DNA from: Paralvinella palmiformis | Taxonomy: Eukaryota > Annelida > Polychaeta > Terebellida > Alvinellidae | DNA length: 64,000 bases | NCBI GenBank assembly: GCA_025642065.1 | Contig: JAODUP010000030.1 | Coordinates: 631,501 to 695,500, forward strand | Direction of reading: 5' to 3' | Shown here: in pieces, positions 23,590 through 35,465 of the stretch | How the letters are laid out: the number at the start of each line of letters is the position of its first letter | How positions within the stretch are numbered: the first letter of the stretch is position 1 | Translations under genes and position numbers: made by a program | Notes under the pieces: model-generated | The model's input: the letters and a program-made list of their open reading frames with translations, nothing else | Told to the model about the DNA's origin: nothing | The model's database searches: none

Positions 23590-24170
23590 TGATAATTGTA
23601 AATCTCTTCTTTATAACGTTGCATCTAAGGATATTCTGAAACTTCACTGTGTTCAGAACTGCTTAGCTAGGGTTGTCACGCGGTCTCCTCGGTTTTCCCC
23701 ATTCTGTCCCACTTCTGAAATCTCTTTACTGGTTCCCTGTTCAATCTCGCATCATTTTCAAACTCTGCACTATTGCCTATCAAACACTTTCTTCTACAGA
23801 ACCTTCATATCTATTTTCCATACTTTCTCCTCCACCCAAGCCGAGAGAGCTCCATTCGTCTGGTTTTCACTTGTTGTCTGTTCCCAGAGTTAAAACTCAT
23901 GCTGGGACTCGTGCTTTTTCAGTTGCTCTCCCTGGAATTCACTCACTGAAGATGTTACGTCATCAAATAGCATAATGGCCGGGATCTACGGTCACCTTTT
24001 CAGATTCTCTTATCCTTCCTAAGTTTCCACTCCATCTGATCATTTGCTGATGAACTTTGCATCGTACCCGGACTATGAGTTTGCCCAACCCCTCCACTAG
24101 AAGCGCCACTGATTCTTTTCGAGGATATTGATGCTATAAAAGTTTTGTAATTATTATTATAATTATTAAA
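23590..24170 (+). mobile_element. 5'-truncated LINE (family 1), 3' end
   Basis: Encodes the end of the LINE reverse transcriptase protein: [20 protein letters not shown], then [30 protein letters not shown] and LKMLRHQIA, then a 3' end GATGCTATAAAAGTTTTGTA plus (ATT)n. Same family and orientation as the copy at 9148. Classified as CR1/L2-like by protein feel; the clade is uncertain. Confidence 0.82.
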
Positions 24171-25350
24171 TATCATACAATCTGAGACAGATCAAGGTGA
24201 CCGTTCTTTAGTTAAAAGATTAAACGTCCTAATAATTGTTTACAGTCCACCGATTTCTTAGACGTAATTCATATGGCAGATTATTATTTACAAAACTGGA
24301 AGAATTATTGTGATATTTAATATTTTGTTTCATTATCACATTCGTGGAATAGATTTACATTCATTAAAAAAATATCACACTCAAGAATTCAGTACCTTGT
24401 ACAGAATTATTTCAGGTCAACAGGTGAACTAGTAACATGTGATATTCGACACAAATATTAATATCGGATCCCACAAATCTATTTTCTATATAAATGATTG
24501 AATGAATGAATATGATAATACCTTTTTGTTAGATGATAGAAGATCAAATGAATATATGAATTAAGGAAGTCAAGAATATAAGTGTATCGTTTATGACCAA
24601 TAAGTTCGGGGGGGGGGGGGGGTTGAGCGAACATAAAAAATTTAACATAGAATTATCATATTAATTTTGTTTCTAGTAATCGGCCAAGAACATTTCAGTG
24701 CTAATACAGAATGAAATACGTTTTAATAATAACTGCATGAAATAATCACATTGCACATTAATGTTACCTTGTCTTAACTGAGCATGTAACGTTTCGGGTA
24801 ATATATTTGGAACAAAAGTTATAAATCTAATAGTTTTACAAAAGAGAGCTACTTGATTAAAAGAATTATACATATTATCATTTCCCAAATATTTTAAATT
24901 TGTGATATTGTAAATTTTATAACATTAATCATTACATGTAAAACAGAAAATAACGTACTTCCCTTCAGTTTGCAGTAAATGTTTGTTTTTTAATTAGGCT
25001 TGGGAATAATGCTGAAATATTTTGGACCTTTAACTAGATCGCCACCTAGCGGCATTTGCGTGAAATAGATAGATGGTTACAGTGTCCAGTACCCAAAGTA
25101 CGGGCTAGTAAATGATTTTATTTCAGGGACGAAGTGGCTTTATCTTATCACATGTTATGCTAATCCACGGAATAGGTCAGCTTAATCTTGCTAAATGGGC
25201 TGATCCGCCAAAGGTATTGAGACAAAGTGAAAGAAGTAGCCATTAATGAACACTTCATATAGGTGTAAGCATTGACCTAAAAGAAAACTTGCCATCAGAA
25301 TTTGACTGGTAAGCTATGTTTACTCTCTGCTTTAAAATCACTCAGTAAAA

Positions 25351-25392
<42 letters not shown>

Positions 25393-25435
25393 GAGCACGT
25401 TAACAGTCATATGCCGGCAAAGTGATTTGGGCAAG
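24171..25435. other. Intergenic DNA without recognised features
   Basis: AT-rich; contains an oligo-G run near 24607-24622, a lone family F end (CATTGACCTAAAAGAAAACT at 25270) and an (AT)n run at 25355-25390. No gene seen. Confidence 0.5.
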
Positions 25436-27022
25436 AGAATAGACCGATCCAGGCGAAATGCGTTGCATCGGTTACCAACTGCGGTTTCGGGTTAGAAACA
25501 GCTATGGCACCCACTGTTAGCATGAAATGGCAACATTTCACTAACGATAAACAGTGGAAATCTTTCAGCAAATTATTTCATATTACACAGAAACTGAGAC
25601 TTTCCAAATGATTTAACACAATATTTATCAAGATATAACCCAATGATTGAGCAGACCGATTTTCCAGATCAATGACACAGTTAAGCCGTAGTTATTCATG
25701 CTGACTTGTAGGAGTTTTTTTAGCATGGGTTTCAATGGATTAAAGAAACGATTTTAAAATTAAACTTTTAGTTGAAAGTAAACTAATTTTAATGAAGATT
25801 GTTTAAATATTTAATGTAGAGTTTTGGAAATATTATTTTTATTTGTACCTGGGAACCAATCATATACGTATCACTTGTATATTATTAGATAATTTTTTTA
25901 TTACATTAGAGTAATACCATCCTTGACATTTACATATAGTAAACATTGCAAGAACGGCTGATTCAGAAGAAAAATACAGATCACTTTCAGTACAGGATAT
26001 CATGAATAAATGCCAATGTTACAGTAATAGGAATCAGCCATTGAATTATAATCAATGTGATCGTTGATTAAATCCATTCACATCGTCATGTGAGATTGCA
26101 GAAGTTATATAAAAAATAAGTTTGAACTAGACAGGCCGGACCATGACAGCCATGCAAATCGCGCTGAACGTTACTTAGTTTATTGGCTTCTATCTATTGG
26201 GTGAAGACTATGCCATTCCTATTAAATGCAAAATTATGATCTGGAGATCTCATACCCTTAAAGGGATAGTCCACCCTCAGAAAATATTTTTAAATATGTA
26301 ATGTTTAGAACAGTAACCAAAAATTCCACAATAATAATCACGAAATAAACCTGATATTATAGATATAGGGAAATAATCCAAATTACTGGAGGGCCTCCAT
26401 TACGGCTGCACTAGGCGGGAAGGAGGAAACTGAAATATCTGAGCCATTTTTAATCATCTTCCCCTTGTCAGGCTCCTCCTGGTTCAAACTGATATGGTTG
26501 TGTGTCATTCATGACCTAATTTTAACAACGTAGTTGCGTTATATTCTGGAATAATTCTTTGCTCACACTTGTTTACATGCTTTTGTATGGGCTCTACATA
26601 CATATGGGGTCAACCGGATGCGTTCAAGTGACGTCAGCATTCAGAAGCTTCCGGTCTCTGTCTCGCTTTAAAATGGCGGCACCCACAGGCCATTACAAAT
26701 CGATTAATCAGCACTTTGAACTGTATTATTTAATATGTGGGTGATCGTTTACACATTTTGACATTATTTATGATATTTGTGCGTATAGCTGTAGTAGTGC
26801 TCAAATTGTTTCTGAGGGTGGACTATCCCTTTAATGGACAATAAATAAAATCCAAATGTAGGTGTTAAATAGCCTATATACAGCTTTTCAGTAAGACAAT
26901 TATGGGCCATTACACGCGTAAATCGCCATGCAACACTGATTCTTAAACGTCTAACCAGAGACCGTATTGTGAAATTCAGCCGCAAGATGACGTCAAGGGT
27001 AATTGAATTGGTCTATTGCTGC
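25436..27022. mobile_element. MITE family E, long copy, interrupted by MITE D
   Basis: Left part 25436-25680 and right part 26835-27022 match the copy at 2739-3163. Ends AATAGACCGATCCAGG and, inverted, AATAGACCAATTCAATTACC. The interior holds about 575 bases missing from copy 1 and then MITE D at 26258-26834. No transposase seen. Confidence 0.75.
26258..26834. mobile_element. TTAA-flanked MITE (family D), copy 1
   Basis: Begins TTAAAGGGATAGTCCACCCT and ends with the inverse, AGGGTGGACTATCCCTTTAA. The inverted repeats run 22 bases or more. TTAA duplications point to a piggyBac-like transposase acting in trans, which is inference. Inserted inside family E. Confidence 0.88.
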
Positions 27023-27159
27023 TATAATAAGATGCTACAACAATAATCTCAATAATTATGAAAAAGTTATTACTAAGGGAAACAACAGTATAATTATAAT
27101 AGAGAGGGCCCAGTGTTTTTTCTTACGGTCACACCATCAAAAGGCTCTTAATGGCTACC

Positions 27160-27476
27160 ATGACAACCATTGACCTGAAAGAAAACTAGATCGAGCACTC
27201 AGTGGTGTTTAAATGGGTGGCCATGACCAAACGTACAGCACCAGATATGCTAAATAGTTCAGCTTAATTTCCAGCCAAAAAACTTTTAATGTTCCTTTTG
27301 TATTACTTCTACGCCCACGGCTTATGCAACCAACCATACAACAAGAATTCACCATGTTTATAAACCTGATTTTAGGAGTCTACGTTCCTTTTTTCCCCGA
27401 CCGGAAGTTCCGATTTTTTGCCATCCAATCGGCGGTCCTGTTCGGTCTAGTTCTCTTTCAGGTCAATGATGACAAC
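27160..27476. mobile_element. hAT-type MITE (family F), copy 2
   Basis: Element 27168-27468 (301 bases), ends CATTGACCTGAAAGAAAACT and the inverse, flanked by a perfect 8-bp duplication ATGACAAC (27160-27167 and 27469-27476). Shares interior pieces such as CACGCCCACGGCTTATGCAA with the copy at 12308. Confidence 0.92.
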
Positions 27477-28384
27477 CAAAGCAGACCGTTTATATTTAAG
27501 CTCTCTGAGCAAAGTGTGGAATAGACCAATCGCCATCTGGCGAAAGCCGGACGAACTATAGGTGTAGGACAACACTGTTTTGAACACGATCATCTATGAT
27601 TGTGTTACTTCAATCAGAACGTTTGTGTACTACTCTACCTGACATTATTTTTTTTTTGTAAACACGTAAAGTGTAACTTATGGGATATTAGTTTTACAAG
27701 TGAGATAAGAGATTCAAGCTTAAAGCATACGCTTAACTTAAAGGTCACAGGAAAAGGTTTCCCAAATTAGTCAAAATGTTAGTGTTATATATTAAAATCA
27801 GTTTCAGTCTGATATATTTTTTTTCCCTAGAAATAAAGTTACATTAGTTTTAAAGCTTGCTTTGCTAGCATCTCACATGGCCGAAACTTTAGTCAAGAAT
27901 CCACGTGGCCTTGTTTAACCTGTGTTACGTGTTCCATATTGTCTTTATTAAATATATAAAATGATATATTGTGTCTCATACATTTTGGCAAAGAAACATA
28001 TATCAAATACCAACGATTAATTGATTATAAGTGCCGTCAAAACCCGGCCCGAAACAACAACAAAAACCCAAAGCACATCCCTGTATAGACCAGTATAGGT
28101 CACATATGGGAGAGCCCCATGCATCCACCGGCTCCCGTGTATAGACAAATACCACTTTATTTTATATGAAGTTATGTGATAAAAAGAGGGAAATCCTCGC
28201 ATTCAGGCCCAGTGTGTTGACTTATCAATTAAACTTATACCAACACAAACAAATACACACTAATCAAACTTTTGTTGTGGACCGGGGCCGGATATCATCG
28301 GCACAGGTGGCTGCTTTTGCTTTGGCACCTGCTGCAGATAATTCCTCATAATTAATACATATACATACATACATATATACATAC

Positions 28385-28443
<59 letters not shown>

Positions 28444-28586
28444 AATAGAAACTTATCTGTTTGATCAAATGCACATTTTTAAGTATAACACAAACTTAGT
28501 TAGTCAATGTTTAATACATAGACTCTATAGTTACTGTTGATCTCAAACGAAGCTCATTAACAGCTCATTAACATACGAGATGTGGT
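27477..28586. other. Intergenic DNA without recognised genes
   Basis: No gene seen. A (CATA)n/(TA)n microsatellite lies at 28360-28436. Confidence 0.5.
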
Positions 28587-28786
28587 GATAATGATGATTG
28601 GGGTTTTACGGCCACTTTTGTGCACATGGTAGGCTGAATGGGCCGAACGACCTCCCAGGGGAGCATACAACGCATGCTGCCATTATAGGCGCAAAGCGTT
28701 ACTCAAACACATAGCTATCGCGTCCTGTCAGGTACTCATTTTTATGGATGGTGAACCAGCCGCCATATGACAACATTGCAGCTCCC

Positions 28787-28790
<4 letters not shown>
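28587..28790 (-). repeat. Chimeric SINE: family C 3' part fused to family A middle
   Basis: 28587-28650 matches the 3' part of family C (CACATGGTAGGCTGAATGGG). From about 28650 the sequence is family A (GGGAGCATACAACGCATGCT, then CATCCTGTCAGG-like). The head is lost into (AT)n at 28787. Confidence 0.7.
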
Positions 28791-28855
<65 letters not shown>

Positions 28856-28867
28856 TAGATAGATGAT

Positions 28868-28914
<47 letters not shown>

Positions 28915-28960
28915 GATAGATAGATAGATATATAGATAGATAGATAGATAGATAGATATT
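28787..28960. repeat. (AT)n then (GATA)n microsatellite
   Basis: About 65 bases of AT pass into about 110 bases of GATA with a few interruptions. Confidence 0.95.
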
Positions 28961-29527
28961 CAACCATATTCAATCTAATAATTGTCTTAATAAAATATTC
29001 CCTAATTATTTTAAATACGTATTAGATGCAGAACACACATGGATAAGTGAAGGTCTATATATTGGTGTATAAAGATTGTTAAATTTAAATCCTCTACCCA
29101 GTCTACCCCAAATAACTGCACAGAAAAAAATCGATGCAAGGCTCTACTGTGAATTACCAGTTTGTAATTTTAATTCCAAAAAAAGAGAAAGACGTCATAG
29201 GCGTAATCTGTCCGAAGCTGTACCATGTGCAGGCCATCGGCTTCATCGTGTGAAAGGCGAGCGGGTGTCTTTTGATACACATCAGGTGCCTTGCGGTAGA
29301 AATACATGTTGACATACATCGAGTGCCTAATGACATAAATCTGGTATCCGAAGACACAGATCGGATGTTAGTTGATACTACCAATGGCTCTAAAACCACA
29401 AGAAAAACATTTTCTGCACGCATGATAAAATTACCTAATTATCTAAGAATAGAAGAATAGACTATCAACTTCTGGATTTTAGTGAACTAGGGCTGAGTGG
29501 CTCAGGATCAGTTTCGAAGTATTTGGT

Positions 29528-30630
29528 GTGGAAAGTAACAAATACCCAAAACATCACAAGCGAAAGACTACGCTGGATAGAGGTGTTCCATCTCTCTCAA
29601 ATAAGGATTCCTCTCATGGTGAGACTGGATTTTTCCCTAGTGGTATGTCCCAAAAACAGATTTGGCGGACCGGTTTGACATACTGGCGAAGTCCCACAAT
29701 TTGGCATGGGAACTTAATGACGGACACAATTATTTATTGGATGAATGTCCTGTACCAGCCATGTGTAGCTCAAGCCATCAAAAGTTGATGCACATATGAT
29801 TTGTCCGTTTGCCCTCAGGTGCGCATGCACCGGCACGTCAGGTGGATTCTGGTTTTCACAGAGTGCAACCCCCCCCAGTCATCCTGAAGAAATTCATCAC
29901 GAAGTGAAATAGCTTAATTAAAATGATTATGTACGATTTCCCAGAGCAGCTGGAGTGCTTGTTACTTGGATAAACATAACGAACGATCATTGGATCTTAG
30001 ACACAATCAAGGGAATAAAAGTTGAGTTGTGTAGCCCAACTGAACAGGGTCGGGAGCCATTTTGCCCAAATCTCTTAACATGGAAAACCAGCCTACTAGC
30101 CCACGAGGTGAAAGATCTTTTAAACAAAGGATGGCAGAGAAGATTGTTTAATCATCCGACCACTTCCTAGGTTACTAGTTTCTGAAACTCCCAAAAGATG
30201 GCTCTTACCGACTAGCTTTCAACTTGAAGGAACTGAACCAGTTTGTTCATTACGAGAAATTTAAGGTGGAGGGCATGCCAATATTGCACACAGTGGATGA
30301 ATAAATTCGATCTGAAAGATGCATATTTCTGCCTTCAAATAACCGACGAGAACATTATATTGATTTATCTAGATGACCTGATTATTCTGAATCAGATCTA
30401 ATTGTAGACACCTATTCCATCATTTGGATCATACAGCACCTAGGTTTTGTGATAAATTGGAAAAATCGGTACTAATGCCTCAGTAGCAACTGGAATATTT
30501 GGGTTTCATCATAACCTCGCAGTGATTATCTCTAGCGGGACAAAATTCAAAATATTCAGTTGCTGCAGGAATAAAATGTGTCAGGTCGATGGTTGTCGAA
30601 GCTGGTAGGAAAATTGAAGGTAAAGAACAT
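29528..30630 (+). mobile_element. DIRS-like retrotransposon fragment, decayed reverse transcriptase
   Basis: Pieces in order: LAWELNDGHNYLLDECPVPA near 29700, WINITNDHWILDTIKGIKVE (29965-30024), GREPFCPNLL..LAHEVKDLLNKG (30050-30130), a KFKVEGMPILHTVDE-like stretch at 30260-30300, then LIYLDDLIILN (the RT active site, 30356) and LGFVINWKKS and LEYLGFIIT. The order and style are those of DIRS-type elements, which use a tyrosine recombinase; no recombinase was seen. Stops, frameshifts and an internal deletion leave it inactive. Confidence 0.62.
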
Positions 30631-31240
30631 TATTATATACTACTACTACTACTACTACTACTAAAATATGTCGCCTTTTCTCCTGTGGTGTTCCAGGGTT
30701 GAGAGTAACTTTAGTACTTTCATTTGCGCTCTATAGATACACGAGAGTGTTAATTAAGACTGGGTTTAACCCGTACCGATCTACCCTGGATCTTCTCTAC
30801 CTCCGCTATGTGTTATCAATATCCAGGATGCCATATCACATTTTGGAATTTAAAAAGAGATCCTAAGTTTTCCTCAACTTGACCTTTTGATGCCCTTTTT
30901 AGCCTCCATTTGTGACAGACAGGCGAGGGAACTGTAAATGTATTCCTCATCAGTTGAACATCACTGTCAAGTCTCTTTCTTTTCAAGTCTAAGTTAAATG
31001 GAGCTGAAGACTAAATGATGTATTTAAACACCGTGGGTTCGAGTTACTTAGATTTAAGTAGCTTTGACCTTATATTTGGACTCTTTGAATCCCAGTAGCT
31101 TTTTTATTACTGGATCACTCCATTAGACTGTTCACATCTTGTTATGTCTACGGGCCGAAGTCGAACGTATATACTGAGTATAACATTTGAAATAATTTTA
31201 ATGAAGTAGTTATCGAACATATTCAGAGTACTTGTGATCA
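30631..31240. other. Intergenic DNA, (TAC)n run, otherwise unrecognised
   Basis: A (TAC)n run at 30639-30663; the remainder shows no gene or matching repeat. It may be further DIRS sequence. Confidence 0.4.
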
Positions 31241-31242
31241 GA

Positions 31243-31320
31243 GATGCGCGCGCATCCTCGCACAAAAACAGATGCGCACGCATCCTCCCGTACGTTTAGA
31301 CCTGGGGTCTAAACGTACGG
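31243..31320. repeat. Palindrome cluster
   Basis: GATGCGCGCGCATC is a perfect 14-base palindrome (31243-31256), partly repeated as GATGCGCACGCATC near 31271. At 31288-31302 and 31306-31320 lie perfect 15-base inverted arms (CCGTACGTTTAGACC) with a 3-base loop. Confidence 0.9.
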
Positions 31321-31645
31321 CTCACGTACGTGTAGACAGTTCCAAAATGAAAATACTGGAAAATTAATAGTTGTAGCTATCCGGTAAAACCAAGTGCAAA
31401 ATTATACATTGTATTCTTCTTCATTATGGTATTATATGGTAGCCCCATTATTTGCAATGGTCCCGGAGACGCAACATCTTGAAGATGAGTTACAGAGTGA
31501 CATTGAAATCGCTGAAGAATTGTAGATAAATGAGAGAACATTTATAGAGAAATTAAATATTTGGATATGAAGGTATTATTAGTTCAAATTTGTTTTGATT
31601 TATGTGTTTTGCAATATAATTTGAAAACATCTTGACAAAACTTAA

Positions 31646-31820
31646 CCACTGGTAGCACACCAGTGCCTTACCACCTGACCAGTGGCTAGCCACCAGTGGG
31701 CCATCAGTGGTTTGCCACCAGTGGGCCACTGGTGGATTTCTTGGACAAAGCGCAAGCGGCCCAGTTGTGGCTAACCACCGGTTGGCGACTGGTTCCGCCA
31801 CCGGTGGGCCACATGTGGCA
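31646..31820. repeat. CCACTGGTGG-type palindromic array
   Basis: About ten occurrences of CCACTGG/CCAGTGG or close variants (CCACCGG, CCACATG), spaced 8-25 bases apart, many nested as palindromes such as CCACCAGTGGGCCACTGGTG. Confidence 0.85.
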
Positions 31821-31939
31821 TGCTATCTGGGTTAATTATTGTAGCAATAATATAATATGGGGTATGCTATATCATATGTTGTATTTGAACAGTAAATAAA
31901 ATTACGGACATACCTCAGCATCGGTATCAGTCATATAAG

Positions 31940-34664
31940 GAAATTATTATTATTATTATATACCATATTTATATAGCATTCTTTTCATAAACTAGATCAG
32001 GTTCAAAAGTGCTTTACGATACAAGACTTATAAACGTAAAATATTAAAATGACATGGAATAATATATATTAAATGTAAAATAAAATATTACAATATAGTG
32101 GTGATTAATGTTTTTGACGTAATAGTATAATTTTAAAAAAAAGACAAATAAAATAAAATAAACTTAATCAACTAAATTAAATCGTTATAATATACTGATA
32201 TAAGAATATATCCAACTGCTATTAACTAGAAGATAAAAATAAAAAATAAACATGTTATATATACATATTATTAAGAATGACTAGATTTGTTCAATGGCTA
32301 TAGTGAACTAGAAAATAATGTGTTATTAAAGTTTTTTTTGAAAGTCTCTGTTTCTCTTAGATTTTCTAATATCGGCAGGCAGTGCATTCCAGAGACTGGG
32401 TGCTGCATAAATAAAACATCTGTTGCCATATGCTGTGGTCCACATCTTAGGTACTACCAATAGTTGTGTATTCTGGGATCTTAGAGTACTGCCTGGTGTA
32501 TACATCTGTAACATGTCTCTCATGTGTGATATGATTATGTCTAGCTGTTATAGTCACAATGCGAGCTGCCATGTTCTGTACACGTTGCAGTTTACTGATC
32601 ATGGTATCTGGTAGTCCATGGATGAGCGCATTACAATAGTCCAGTCTCGACATTACAAGCCCATGCACCAATGACTGACCAGTAGCATCGTTAGATAGGT
32701 AACGCCTGATACGTCCAATGCTGCGCAGTTGTGCATATCCAGATCTGCATATTGAAGCGACTTGTTGTGTCAGTGTCATGTTGGGATCAAACATGACACC
32801 TAGATTACGCACACATATTGTGGATGTTATTCGAGCATTTCCTACTTGTACAGACACTTTGTCCATGAACTGTGAATTATGTTTTGATGTAAAAAGCATG
32901 ACCTCTGGTTTTTTCATTATTTAGCTTCAGCATACTCTGGTGCATCCATGCCTCGATTTCGATTAGGCAGTTCTCAATGCGTGTCAATGCTTCAGCCTGG
33001 ATGACATCATCTTTTGGTTTGAATGACAGTCCATGACGCCTTATGACGTCACCAAGGGGCTTTGTATAGAGAACGTAATTTTTCGGACTCAGAACAGAGC
33101 ACTGGGGAACACTGTACTCCATCAATACTGGCAATGACAATTCACCTTCAACAGAAACAGTTTGGAAACGTTCGCTAAGATATGATGTCATCCACGCTCG
33201 CGGTATACCTGTGATACCAAAGTGTTGCTCCAATCGTTCCAGTAGTGTTTGGTTATCAATGGTATCAGATCGAGCATGATAAGCACAGACACACAACCCT
33301 TTTCCAGAGAGTCCAAAATATCGTTATTCGCCTTGAGTAATGCCGTCTCTGTTGAGTGGAACTTACGGTAGGCAGACTGAAGTAATTGGTGGAGACAATT
33401 TGACACAAGGTGATGCTCTATGCGGGCATCCACAACTTTTTCCAGGATTTTCGAGACAAATGGTAGATTAGACACTGGCCTGTAGTTCTTCAATATCTCT
33501 GGGTCCAGACCAGATTTCTTCAGGAGTGGTCTTATCCGAGCACATTTGAAGCACATTGGCACACTACCCGCCTCCATGGACCGATTAATTAATGCAGTCA
33601 CTAGGGGGGACCAGCTCATCCAGGCACTGCTTGAGGAGTCATGTTGGAATCGGATCGAGTTCACATGACTTATCCGGAGCTTTGGCAGTGGGTAATTCAG
33701 ATACATTTTCAGACATTTGTACTTGCCTTGTTTGAAGGTCACTTCTGATGTTATCGACCTTATTGATGAAAAAAAATCACCAAAACACTGTGCTAATTCT
33801 TTAGCAGGAACACCACTTGACAGGGTACGCCCCTCACCATTACCCATCAAATGTTTTGATATTCTATAAATGCCTTTCTGATCATGTCCACAAGATTTAA
33901 TCTTCTCTGAGTAGTAAGAAATACGCGTTTGTTGTAGAAGCTTGTTTGTAATTGCACACTGTTCCCTATAAATTTGGTGGTCTATGGCTAACTTGGAGCA
34001 ACGCCATTTACGTTCCAGTTTCCGTCGTAGATGCTTGGCCTCGTGCAGTTGGTTACAGTACCATGGACATGAGGGCCTTAATACAATTATCTCTGTGCAA
34101 AGTGGAGCATGTTTATCTACGAGTGAATGGAGTCCATTATTGTATGTATTTGCTAGTTCATCCACAGAACCATTGAAGGGATGCAGTATAGTGGAGTCTG
34201 TTATATCTCGCTTGAAGATGTCCACATCAATGGCGCGTAGTTTCCTGAAAGACACTGTCTTGTGGATGGGTCCAGGGTCTGTGACTTCAACATCTGACAC
34301 GATGGTACAAGTATTTCTCGTTATGACAACGTCCAGTGTGTGACCATGAACATGTGTAGGCTAACAAACATGTTGTTGTAATGTAAGCCATACAGATCTA
34401 GGATACCAATAAAACGCTGTGCATCACGGTCATCTACAATATCCAAATGGAAATTCATGTCTCCTACAATAACAATGTCATTTGGGATGGTAGCATAATT
34501 TGCTAGGAATGTTGGCCATTCGTTCTCCAGAAATGTAGTGGTCTTCAACCCATTATTCTTAGAGGGTGGGGGTCGATATATGACAGCGAGACGAACAGAT
34601 ATACCACCGACTTCCAGATCGCAGTCCATATGTTCAAAATGTGTGAAGTTTCCATCATTACTAG

Positions 34665-34715
<51 letters not shown>

Positions 34716-35465
34716 TATATTTAATAAAGCGCCCTTACTAGCTGGAGCCATTCAAAGGCGCTGTGATGAGATGAGATGTGATGAGACGGAGTAGTATAGC
34801 GGATTTGTAAATAAGGGCTACACCACCACCTTTCCTGCCACGTCGGGGAATGTGTTTCATCACATAACCAGTGGGAACAAGTTCACCAATACAAGTTTTA
34901 TCAATCGTACTACTCTACCATGTTTCGGTGAGGTCCCCAACGTCAAAGTCATTAGTGAGTACATAATCACAAAGAGGGAGGGTTTTATTTTTGATTGACT
35001 TGGGATTGAAACAGCAGATCCGTAGATGCTTTTCTACGGTTGGTTTACGATCAGATTCTCTTTTTATCTTCAAAAGATTATCTCTGTTCACATGTAGGGT
35101 GGATTTATTAGATAATGTTCCAACTGGATGTAGTATATCCCGCATACGCACAATAGATGGAATACTTCTCGAACAACCAGCATTATCCGGTGCAGATTTT
35201 TTCACTGGTACACTCAGCAATTTGAGATTGTCGAAATTGGCTCCAGCTTGTTTGGTGACACAATTGAACTTGACCGCATTGTAGTGTTTACTAAAGACAC
35301 TGCGAATCGGCCTAATTAAGCGTTTCCCCGTCTTTGTTCCCCGCCTGGTGTGTGGCCAACATATATGCAGCTTATGCAGTGTGTTGTGCCATGGTTGACT
35401 GGCTGTTGTATACATACAATACCTCAGGCCAAGCAGAAACGATCGTGCGTATGTGGTCATGGTTC
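31940..35465 (-). mobile_element. Near full-length but inactive non-LTR retrotransposon (LINE family 2)
   Basis: Read from 35460 downward: an upstream region, the start of an APE-type endonuclease (LRICCFNPKSIKNKTLPLCD, 35030-34970), GRKGGGVALIYKS, VIYRPP and VGDMNFHLD (34590-34430), then the reverse transcriptase (NYRPVSNLPFVSKILEKVV at 33500-33440, QSAYRKFHSTETALLKAN, SYLSERFQTVSVEGEL, then SFKPKDDV where YADD is expected), the C-terminal SRLDYCNALIHGLPDTMISK and SLWNALPADIRKSK, and a 3' end with (ATT)n near 31940. Frameshifts separate the parts and the active site is altered. A SINE/LINE tail (34663-34770) is nested in it. CR1/L2/Jockey-like group. Confidence 0.88.
34663..34770 (-). repeat. 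SINE/LINE 3' tail nested in LINE family 2
   Basis: (AAT)n of about 48 bases followed by AATAAAGCGCCCTTACTAGC and AAAGGCGCTGTGATGA, a diverged 3' end of the kind seen in SINE family A; it interrupts the endonuclease region. Confidence 0.65.

Noticed and set aside
28360..28440. CRISPR-like or centromeric repeat arrays
   Set aside because: All tandem arrays seen are simple microsatellites or the 17-bp minisatellite; no repeat-spacer pattern, and the DNA is from a eukaryote.
28728..28973. Tyr/Ile/Ser-rich open frames
   Set aside because: Translation of the (AT)n and (GATA)n microsatellites.
29272..29460. 62-residue frame as a separate gene
   Set aside because: No motif seen; close to the DIRS-like fragment and overlapped by an opposite-strand frame; not supported as coding.
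31561..31899. Trp/Pro-rich frames on both strands
   Set aside because: They are products of the CCACTGGTGG array, which is open in several frames because of its composition.
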